Source: Polytrichum commune
Lineage: Eukaryota > Streptophyta > Polytrichopsida > Polytrichales > Polytrichaceae
Assembly: GCA_950295325.1 (NCBI GenBank)
Contig: OX485809.1
Span: forward strand, 31,386,144 to 31,450,143
Direction: 5' to 3'
Length of the DNA: 64,000 nt
Notes under the pieces: generated by a model
The model's input: only the letters and a program-made list of their open reading frames with translations
What the model was told of the DNA's origin: nothing
Database searches by the model: none
Made by a program: the position numbers and the translations under genes
Shown here: in pieces, positions 46,501 through 54,873 of the stretch
Position numbering within the stretch: position 1 is the first letter of the stretch
How the letters are laid out: every line of letters starts with the position of its first letter

Positions 46501-47673
46501 GCTGAGCTTGGTCTCGTTGTCAGACCACACCACCAGTGCCTTCCAAACCTTCAGCTTTTCCTTCTGATTGTTGGGATCATCCCACTCATTCATGAGTTGG
46601 ATTTTCTTGGATGCCTCCACGCTGTGTTGGCCGTCTATCAGCCAAAAATCGCCCTTCTGAATTGTTGGCCACATTTCAGGTGTAGGCATTTTCTTGAGAC
46701 CCTGTGGCATCACTACAATCGTTTGCATGTCGTCTTTAAACTGCTCGCAAACGATCTGCGCGATTATCCAGTCAACGTAGGCGTCCTCCTTTGCCCGGAC
46801 ACACTTCTCCGGTGGCGCTAGATGGCACTGGCTGATATTCACGTCGAACTTGAAATCCCTGCCCATGAAAAAACAGTGGGAGCATTTCATCGTGAAATTG
46901 TTCACAATTTTCTGCAGCTCCCCTGCATCCACCTCTTCGCCTGGCTTCGGCATGCGCATCTCCGGTGAGACTGGCTCGTCAGTCATCACAGATGACTCTC
47001 TCGCCCTCTTGGATGGAGTTGTTTGACGGCTCCCAGAAGGTGTAGGTGTCTCACTATTCGTAGGTGTTTGGGAGGGAGTGGTCCTACGCGAGTCAGCCGG
47101 TACTGGTAGCGGCATCCTCACCGATTGAGGTCTTGACGACCCTGCTCCTTCCTCTGTGGGAGCTTTCCGCCTCACAGGTTGCTGTGATTTGGTTTTGCTT
47201 TGCAGGCCCCTGTTCAGCACGGTTATTGCATGTTTTAGTTTTGTGAACCGGCTTGAGACCTTGGTATTCGATGTACTCCCATCGATAAATATTGTCTCCG
47301 GCTTGATAACTTCCGGTTCGACACAGGACTCTCTTGCATAGAGTGCGTCGAAAGGCTCGGAGAACTGGTGCATGAACATATGCGCGTTCTGCACAGCCGA
47401 GTTCTCGAGGATGACGTCGGTATAGTCTCCAAGAGACTGTACCGATGCGACCTCCCATCCCGCAAGAGTCGCCCAGGTGTGTTTCTCCATGGTTCCCACC
47501 TTGACAACAAAAATCATTTTGTATGTTGAGGCTTTGACTACTTGAATAGACCAAGCGAGGACAAGCCCGTCCTTAGGGGAATAGGAGTCATCCTGCGGGG
47601 TTTCGTGCTCCTGCCACAACATGTCCGGCGCAGGCATGAACCACCTTTCGCCGGGTCTTTTCTTTGGAGCCAT
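43502..47673 (-). CDS. ParB/DGQHR-like plus methylase-like protein (exons 46348-47673, 44799-46130, 43502-44602)
   Basis: Three minus-strand exons, 1326, 1332 and 1101 bases, both introns phase 0 with consensus ends (GAG/GTGAGT...GTGCAG and ATG/GTAAGT...GTGTAG). Product 1252 residues. Residues 160-245 are Ser/Thr/Pro-rich and disordered. Residues about 275-405 hold DFWLIDGQHSVEASKK (DGQH 347-350), resembling the DGQHR/ParB-like core of DNA-associated bacterial proteins. Around 845-920, DELRMEFYMRMMRTLTRRGD and FNVFGGSKPVYAAM, then a GLNIYSYIEDGD segment spanning intron 2, resemble motifs X, I and II of beta-type N4/N6 DNA methylases. A clear DPPY/DPPW catalytic motif is not visible (FYDPFL at 727-732 is the nearest). 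The tail has an acidic stretch (973-996), a Glu/Arg-rich probable coiled coil and a Pro/Gln-rich end. The ATG directly follows a TTCTTACAG acceptor, so a 5' leader exon is likely. Confidence 0.6.
44677..44770. repeat. three 22-base palindromes as a 36-bp tandem repeat in intron 2
   Basis: Copies at 44677-44698 (GT centre, one arm mismatch), 44713-44734 (GT) and 44749-44770 (AT) start exactly 36 bases apart, with the spacer CCTGCAAA-AGCCTA repeated. They fill the middle of the 196-base intron of the methylase-like gene. Confidence 0.9.
46221..46338. repeat. three 22-base palindromes in intron 1
   Basis: Copies at 46221-46242 (AT centre), 46271-46292 (AT) and 46317-46338 (GT), all with perfect arms, spaced 50 and 46 bases. 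They lie within the 217-base intron of the methylase-like gene; the last ends nine bases from the 5' splice site. Confidence 0.9.
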
Positions 47674-47699
47674 CTGTAAGAAAATAATGTGCAAGGTTA

Positions 47700-47721
47700 G
47701 TTTCGGTCGTTCGACCCAAAC
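47700..47721. repeat. 22-base palindrome in the leader of the methylase-like gene
   Basis: Arms GTTTCGGTCG (one mismatch) and CGACCCAAAC, centre TT, ending 27 bases before the ATG at 47673, just upstream of the putative acceptor. Confidence 0.75.
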
Positions 47722-47960
47722 ATCTATGACATGAATAGGTTTAGGTGGATTGTGTATTTTTATATTTCAGCATCATTTGTAATGATAATAAGAATGTTGT
47801 GATTATTGGGTGGATTTGCATTTTATATTGTTTGTGACATGCAGGATTCCTTGATACTTTTCCTTGATACATTCCTTGATTATTATTTTGGGTTGATGTG
47901 AATTTTATATTGATGCAAAATATCATGGATTTCTTTATGAGTTTATAATTAGAAGACTTT

Positions 47961-48084
47961 GTTTGGGTCGCTCGGCCCAAACATGATGCTTTGTTTTGTG
48001 TTTGGGTCGAGCGACCCAAACAAGGGGCTGTGTTTGGGTCGGTCGACCCAAACAATAGGCTGTGTTTGGGTCGTCTCCCCAAAC
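47961..48084. repeat. four 22-base palindromes upstream of the methylase-like gene
   Basis: Copies at 47961-47982 (centre CT, one mismatch), 48000-48021 (AG), 48032-48053 (GT) and 48064-48084 (imperfect, one base short). Starts are 39, 32 and 32 bases apart. Confidence 0.85.
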
Positions 48085-48239
48085 AGTATTATTTTAATAT
48101 ATTTTTTAAACTTGGCATGTAGCATATACAATGCTTATGCATTGTGTATGCTACAACACCGTGAATCTACAAACACATATTGGTTAAAATAAAATACAAT
48201 ACCTTTCAAAGATGTTGTGCAGACAATTTGGAGTAGAGC

Positions 48240-48640
48240 AGGTTGTTCTTCCAATAATTCTCAATATCAAACAAACTGTGAGAAAGTTCAATGAGAAACT
48301 TTCAAACAACTATCAACTCTCTCAAACAGCTCTTGGATCTCTCAACCAACTCCTGAATCTCACACAGAACTACTGAATCTCTCAAAAGACTTCGAAATGT
48401 CTAAACTAACTCCTGAATCTCACACACAACTACTGAATCTCTCAAAAGACTTCGAAATGTCTAAACCAATTCCTGAATCTCACACACAACTACTAAACCT
48501 CTCAAAAGACTTCGAAATGTCTAAACCCACTCCTGAATCCCTCACAAAACTACTGAATCTCTCAAACGACTTCGAAAACTCTCAAACAACTCTTGATACT
48601 CTTAAAGAACTCTTGAATTTCACAAGCACTCCTAAAACTT
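48240..48640. repeat. 60-bp minisatellite (CTCTCAAA/CTGAATCT type)
   Basis: Units of 60 bases containing CTCAAAAGACTTCGAAATGT and CTCCTGAATCTCACACACAA are repeated about three times (48370-48560) with decayed copies on both sides. Because 60 is divisible by three, the plus strand shows an open frame (48397-48846) with a 20-residue repeat of MSKPTPESHTQLLNLSKDFE type. I do not count this frame as a gene: it has no domain and lies in the presumed upstream region of a minus-strand gene. Confidence 0.65.
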
Positions 48641-48699
48641 CCAGTACAAACACCTGGACCTCCCAAACAGAAGCTTTATCTCCTACACAATGTTCTACT

Positions 48700-49200
48700 A
48701 ACTTCCCTCAGCACTTTCCAACACTCTTCAACAGTCTTGGACTAATTTCCTTCACACTCACGCTCGAAAACCCTCCTCCGTATGTTTCTGTTTCTTTCAA
48801 AATAAACCCTAACTTCCAAGATTGCACTGCGGCTATTCTATTGTAGAGCAAGAGGAAGGAGGGAAATAGAAGAATTAGAAGAAAGCAAAACGCGGGTGAA
48901 TGTGAAGAAAACCCACACCAAGCCTGAATCGCCGTGGCGCTTTGCGAAAGCGGCGCTTCAGGAGAGGCGGCGCTTCCAAGCAAAGCGCGGAGCGTAAGCT
49001 TGGCGCGGAGAGAGAGAGAGAGAGAGAGAAAGAATGAAAAAATGTGACGGTTGGGGTTTTGTTTGCCTCGGGAATTGGCCCCCAACCGCATGAATAGGGT
49101 GCCCACAGGTTTAGGGCACCCACGGAAACAGGGTTACAGGGAACCCTAAAACCTAAAGCTTGACTCTAAACCCTTAGCGGGCCTACCTCTTTAAGAGTAC
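48700..49200. other. spacer with GC-rich hairpin and (GA)n tract
   Basis: At about 48934-48986 GCGCTTTGC and GCAAAGCGC face each other about 35 bases apart, with GGCGCTTC repeats between. A (GA)n microsatellite follows at 49011-49028. No gene is supported. This could include the promoter or first exon of the minus-strand methylase-like gene, but no TATA box is evident. Confidence 0.35.
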
Positions 49201-49375
49201 ATAGGCTATTTGCCTCATAGCATAGGTTGCATTCTACAATATCAACTTTTTGTAAGTTGAAAACCTTTTGAGTTTGTAAGTTCCTCGCCAATTGCCTTCA
49301 AAACTAATTTTTAGTAGGTTAAAATCCTTCATATCTTTTAATGTTGTAGGTTTTAAAATCAAAATTTGAGTACTA

Positions 49376-49446
49376 AGTGGGATCCTTGGCAGGAATTGAA
49401 CCTGGCTAAGCCTTTCACCACGTTTGAAGGCCAAGGATTAACCAAG
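49376..49446 (-). repeat. possible tRNA-derived sequence
   Basis: Minus strand reads TGGTTAATCC, then CCTTCAAACG (anticodon-loop-like) and the B-box-like GGTTCAATTCC before GGATCCCA. The 5' and 3' ends do not pair as an acceptor stem. At best a decayed tRNA or SINE head. Confidence 0.25.
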
Positions 49447-49779
49447 TCTTTTTTAAAGAGTTGATTATAAGTTATGAAAGGTTGCTAAAATTCAAATGAG
49501 TTCAAGGGTGAAAGTTCTCACCATGTTCTCATTCAACCTCTACTCTTCCTGCAAGATATAGCCTAAAGATATGTACTTAGGCCAACTAATTTCCCAATTT
49601 GAAGAAGGATGAATGGCTAAAATCCTCTCTTTTAAAAAAAATTTAGGCAAAATTTCCTAAATGTTTTTTATCACATAGGTTGATATCCTATGTTTTTAAA
49701 TTGTCCATAGGCTCTTTGTCCTACACTTTCAAAATTTTATAGGCTAAGTCACTAATTTTGTAGGCTGCATTTGTTTTAA

Positions 49780-49975
49780 TCGGTATATTCATTAATTTGG
49801 GATTTTTTCGGCATTTTGAGAAAGTTACAAATATAAGAACATGGATAAAATCGCACGTACATTGGAGAATGTTGTAAGATGCAAATACTTTGAAGCGGGT
49901 GTTCATATCAAGAACGCAATTAAGATCTCATATGAAGATGGTTTAGGTAGGACGACCCAAACATTACACTATGTT
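49780..49975 (-). pseudogene. 5' fragment of a second copy of the 40.36-kb gene
   Basis: About 190 bases match 40325-40515. They include the ATG (49814, reading MPKKSQINEYT before a stop), the leader phrases ATAAGAACA and GTAAGATGCAAA, and a palindrome counterpart at 49941-49962. The rest of the gene is absent, so this is a truncated duplicate. Confidence 0.6.
49941..49962. repeat. partly decayed 22-base palindrome
   Basis: GTTTAGGTAG, centre GA, CGACCCAAAC. The right arm is the strong consensus; the left arm matches the decayed form at 40574 and 40674. This copy links the two classes of the motif. Confidence 0.65.
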
Positions 49976-49989
49976 GTTGTGGTTCATAT

Positions 49990-51890
49990 ATTAATTTGAG
50001 AGAAGAGAAAATCTCAAATTAGCAAATTTTAGGGTTTAGGTTCTTTTGGACCCTGCTCTAAACCCTTATTAGTTTTTTCAAAAGAACTATGGAGTACCCT
50101 AAGGTGCTACATAAAATGTGTTATTCTACAAAACTAACCATTTATATAGCCAGCGCATTCTTACAACAAAACTTTATGCTAAACTAATACTTATCCCCTA
50201 CTTACATGACACCATACCCTAAATTTTCCAAAATCATTGAAGGCATTGGTTTCTCTTTTGTTTGAGCATGTTAGAAAAACCATATAATTGCGTTATATTT
50301 AACGATGTAACCATTCACATTTAGTCTTTACCAATGATGCCAACAATTCACACGATATTGAATGAAAAAAAAAAGATTACACACACCCCCCAACATGTGG
50401 AACAATTTAGAATAATTGAGTGTGGAGCCTAATAAATGAATACCTTCCCCAACTGCATTTTGCAAGGGTTTTGAAATGCACGATCCTTATTTGAAAATGC
50501 GAACATGCTCAAGTTTTAAGTACATCCCTTAGATCGTGACTTTCACGAATCACATAGTCGCCAATAAATCATGGTTCATGATATATTTAATATATAGATT
50601 GTGATATAAGAGTAAATGGGATAAGCACAACATCAAATGAAGCCATTCAAGCAATCATGTTGTTATTCCCTGTTCCTTCCATGTATATTAGATGATGGCG
50701 CAAGATAAAATAGATGTTGTTTGTATATGGGGGCATCAGTGAACCACAACTACATTTGGTGTTTAGGGTTTAGGGTTTAGGAGATAGGAGATAGGAGATA
50801 GGGTTATAACATATTAATCTATCCAATGTCAATGTATAACATTGTCTTACTCGTGAGAAGAGTCTTATAGGAAGGTTATAGTGAAGACGATGTTGATTAT
50901 GTTAATTTGTTATTTGAGACGTTTAAACGCGATATATTGATTGGTCGTGTGTTTAATAAATATATTAAACGACTAATATGTTCATATTTAATATAAACAT
51001 ATATTTAATATATAGAATGTCATGTAAAAGTAAATCGAAGAAGCACAACATCATGTTGTTATTCATTGTTCTCTCCACATGTATTAGATAATGGAGGAAG
51101 ATATAACAGATATTGTTTGCATAATATTATGAAGAAGAGTCTAATCGGAAGGTCATAGTAAATACAATCTTGATCATGTTAATATGTTATATGGGACGTT
51201 TAAACATGATATCCTAATTGGTTTTGTATTTAGTCAATGCGTATTTCATGTTGTGGATGTTATAAGGGTTTAGGGTCCAATCTTGGATGTTTTGCTCTCA
51301 CACATTAGTAAACTTGAAGTGAACTTGAGGATGGATTCAAGTAACATTAAAAGATTGAACTAGAAAGGGACATTGGTAGTTAGTATCCCCTTAACAACGT
51401 CCACATACGTTCGTCATTGCCACTCTTGCATGCGAGATAATAGAGCAAGGTTCTAGGGTTTAGGGTTTAGGGGGGACAAATAAATAATTCTATTCATCAT
51501 GACAATGGCCTCAAGCCTTGGAAACTCTCTCATAATTGCAGCCTCCAAATGGCCCAAACCCCACCTAAATAGGTTTACACTTGAAAGCATTGAATGGAGT
51601 TGTGTTTGGGTCTACATATTGGTTAAAATATACCTTGATGATATTTGAAAAAATTAATGTGGCCGCCACCCTTCCTCCCAATGGCGTATGTCATATCCAC
51701 ACAAAACAAAACAAATAGATTAAATAACATAGACTAAGTCATATGACGGCTGGGGTATCAGAGGGGCATTGATAGATGCGCATTTTTCTACTATAAATAG
51801 AAAACGGGGAATTATGTCAGGAGGTTTGAAATAACCTCTGCAAGAGAAGAAGGCGGGGAAGGCATCCAATGACTAAGTCTGGGAAGCGGA
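49990..51890. other. gene-free stretch
   Basis: AT-rich DNA with two short TTTAGGG tracts (near 50761 and 51452) and a loosely duplicated block (50580-50720 resembles 51000-51130 around the phrase CACAACATCA). No gene seen. Confidence 0.4.
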
Positions 51891-51899
51891 GGTGGATAG

Positions 51900-51906
51900 T
51901 ATAAAG
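51900..51906 (+). promoter_or_regulatory. TATA-like box left of the retrotransposon
   Basis: TATAAAG followed by a GC-rich then pyrimidine-rich leader-like sequence. It could be the promoter of the plus-strand gene whose start codon lies at 63882, now separated from it by the 10.8-kb insertion. Inferred from position only. Confidence 0.3.
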
Positions 51907-52147
51907 GGGCGCACCCCCCAAAAGTCGGTCCTTTTTTTCTCTTCTCCCGCTGTGGAATTCGTAGAGAGAACTCTTAGTAGGAGCTGTACTTCAAGGTTCG
52001 TGCATGCTGCCGTTCATGAGCACTTATCCATAGCATGCAAGTTCATGAGCACCTATCCACAACATGCAAGCCCACCGTGAACTTTGCAATGAGCTCAAAT
52101 TCAACACACCACGCAATATCCGCCGCATTATACGCCGGATTTTGTGG

Positions 52148-52152
52148 TGTAC
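52148..52152. repeat. target site duplication, left
   Basis: TGTAC, repeated exactly at 62987-62991 on the other side of the retrotransposon. Confidence 0.9.
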
Positions 52153-52853
52153 TGTGAGCCCAAAAGGGTGCCCACATTTAGTCTTAGACCCTTGAAACGT
52201 TAGTTGATGCACTTTGAAGTAGCATGTTACTTCACAAAAATATAAAAAGAGTGAAATGTTAGTCTTAGAAGTACCATGTTGTAAGAGGCTAGGATGTGAG
52301 TTGTTATTGTGTTTTTACCTTCGGAAGGATTTGAGTGAATGAGGATAGGTAAGAAGAACTTGGATTGAGTAGTTAGTGAGTAGGCTAGTACAAATGGATG
52401 GAGACAACCAAAGTGACTCAAGAGGCAAGTGCATTCGAATTGGGATGAATGGAGGATCACATGGAGCGCACAAGTGGACCACCTCATCATGGCCATTTAA
52501 TGGGGAAGGCCCAAGGAAGAATGCAAGGTGGAGGATAAGCAAATTCTCAAAGCACCAATCAAATCACGAATTAAGCATCGTGGTTTGAATTAAGTGGTGA
52601 GCGACGATTTGGGAAAGTAAGGGGAGAAAGTTATGGCGGCGGAAAGCGAAGGAGGCTAAGTTTGGGTTGAAGCATCCCAAGTTTGGTAAAGTGTGGTAGG
52701 TAGAAAGCCAAGGCTAGTTAAATGTTCGAATTAGGATCCTTGTTGATCATTTGAGGGAGGAAGACTTAGAAGATAGGATTGGCGCCTACTAAGTAGGAGG
52801 AAATCTCAAGGGCTTATCGTGAGCCTTGAGGGTGCTCACCCCCTCAAGCTTAC

Positions 52854-52860
52854 TATATAA
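52854..52860 (+). promoter_or_regulatory. LTR TATA box
   Basis: TATATAA in a CTTACTATATAATCCCTC context, about 700 bases into the LTR, placing the U3/R border near 52885. The same box occurs at 61876-61882 in the 3' LTR. Confidence 0.6.
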
Positions 52861-53372
52861 TCCCTCATTCTTCCCTCACTCATCCTCTCTTTCCTTTGTG
52901 CTCCAAGGCACCCCACGAGTTATAAGTGTGGGTGTGGGAAGCCATATTGGAGCACATGTGTGTGCTTAGTTTTTAGTTTGAGAGCCAAGGCTTGTTAGCC
53001 TTGAAGAGGGCTTGACCTCTTGGTAGAATTAGTGTTGACGTGAAGGATTTTAAAGTTAATTCATGATTCCAATTTATGGTACTTAAAGTTCATGTTTTGA
53101 ATACACGTGGTTGCAAGTTCCATGTTTAAGAGTTGAGCACTTGATGTTGTGATGAGTGCAAAAATATACTTGTGTGGATTAGTTGGTCTTAGTGAAGTTA
53201 GGAAATTCTCTCTCCCCCTCTCCTCTCTAGGATTTTAGGATCTTAGGATTAGAGAAGAATTGTGTGATTAGAAAGGGGTTGTTAGTAGAATTAGGGAAAT
53301 TAGGTAGGAAGATTAGTTAAGGGCTTGAATAATTAGTGAGGTAGTTGGGGATTACAACTACAAAGTTGTGGG

Positions 53373-53605
53373 TTCATGAAGGAGCTGGGTTTGTTTAGTT
53401 AGAAAGTAAAGAGCTGGGTTTATGAAGGACCTGGGTTTGTTTAGTTAGAAGCTAAGGAGCTGGGTTCATGAAGGAGCTGGGTTTATGAAGGAGCTGGGTT
53501 TGTTTAGTTAGAAGCTAAGAAGCTGGGTTTATGAAGGAGCTGGGTTTATGAAGGAGCTAGGTTTATGTAATTAGAAAGTAAAGAGATGGGTTCATGAAGG
53601 AGCTT
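53373..53605 (+). repeat. internal minisatellite of the LTR
   Basis: Repeats of GAGCTGGGTTTATGAAG alternate with TTTGTTTAGTTAGAAGCTAA. The same array is present base for base in the 3' LTR (about 62395-62627). Confidence 0.7.
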
Positions 53606-53964
53606 AGTAGATAGCCTACCTAATTAGCTTATAGACAAGTAGTTAGTTACATTATGCTAGTTAGTGTTATGTGTGGCTTTCACAAGTAAATGTATTTGAG
53701 ATTGACTATAGAGAATAGTGTTTTTTTAACACTTGCATCCTCTCTTTAAAAATAAACCACGTGCACAAATTAATGGAGAATGTGGAGCACTCTCGCGATG
53801 GCAAGACAAAGGAAGCAAAGACCAAAGTTAAATCCAAGACCACTTGAAGGGTGAACCTTGCACTATGGACTCATCCAAGTCCAAATCCAATACCGCGGAG
53901 GAATGTGAGCCCAAACCCACTACTCGGACTACGGACGCTTAAGGGTGGGGGGTTTGGCCTCACA

Positions 53965-53990
53965 TAATTAGTGCGTCTGCCGGGAGCGAA
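53965..53990 (+). other. probable primer-binding site region
   Basis: The bases right after the 5' LTR (TAATTAGTGCGTCTGCCGGG) fall where the tRNA primer binds. They partly resemble the GGCGCCGT-type sites of plant Ty3/gypsy elements that use tRNA-Asp or tRNA-Arg, but the match is imperfect and the primer tRNA is not certain. Confidence 0.4.
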
Positions 53991-54873
53991 GCGGAAGGTA
54001 GTTACAAGACTTGGAGGCGACTAGGGGACTTGGAGGCAACTAGGAAAAATTGGAGACACAAACTTGAGAGAAGGGAAGGAGCACCCGAAACTCGGTAAGT
54101 ATTCTCTCTTTGGGTTACATTTGAATTCATTGTATTTCAACTATTCCTTGGAATGAATTGCATTGTCAATTACGCAAATTCATTTTTAAGGAAGGAGCGC
54201 GGCGAAGGTACGTCCTCAACCTTTTTGGGGATTTGCTAAGAACTTAAAAGGAACCTATAACCGAGTAGCTCATTAAAACATTAGAGGGTAAATTCACCTT
54301 AGGACATTGAACTTTGACACTCACCTCGGGGTGAGTCTCAAAGTTTTGGGAGTTGTCATTTCATGCTCTAGATTAAATTAATATTTCACAAAGTTTATGG
54401 TGTTGTTACATTGAGTCACGATTGAGGGGAGTGCTAACTCACAGGGGGATGCGATTGCTCAAGGTATGTTTATTTCTTCAAAGTGAACTCATTAACTAAT
54501 TAAGGAATGCCTTTTGTACTCGTGATTGTTGTTATCCGTTGTAGAGGGTAATTCCCGAATTGTGGATGGTGTGAGAAGTTGAAGGGTGAAGCCTCGACTT
54601 TTAACATAATCTACTCGGAAGGTCACCCCCTCACAATCGGTATTGTGGTGAGTGTTAATTTGCGGGAAGGTGCGGAGGTGATGCTCCGACTTAACCAAAA
54701 AATTAACATGAACATGCCTATCCCCTATTGGGATTCTTTCACCTAAGTGGGCTTGCAGGTTCTTTTCCTCACCTCCTAAAAAAATTATAACCACACCAAG
54801 ACAAGTGAAAATATTAAGAGGGGAATTGCTAGGATTATGTGTGGTCAAGTGAGGGTCGATCGATTCTTATGGA

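Larger units (their letters stand above)
52153..53964 (+). repeat. 5' LTR
   Basis: TGTGAG...CTCACA. A TATATAA box lies at 52854-52860 and would drive transcription from about 52885. An AATAAA-like signal lies near 53748. A run of GAGCTGGGTTTATGAAG-type repeats occupies 53373-53605. A second copy of the LTR start (TGTGAGCCCAAA) occurs at 53904-53915. Confidence 0.95.

Noticed and set aside
47961-48021. Palindromes as serine-integrase type att sites because of the variable two-base centre
   Set aside because: No recombinase gene is visible, and both arms are identical, unlike asymmetric att pairs; kept only as a remote idea.
50761-50785. Telomere remnant
   Set aside because: Only a few TTTAGGG units; short interstitial tracts are common and do not indicate a chromosome end or fusion.
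52227-52588. Small frames at 52227-52588 and the identical ones at 61249-61610
   Set aside because: They lie in the LTRs, show no domain, and are duplicated only because the LTRs are.
54492-54848. Minus-strand 118-codon frame in the retrotransposon leader
   Set aside because: No similarity to antisense or additional genes known to me in such elements; leader regions often hold chance frames.
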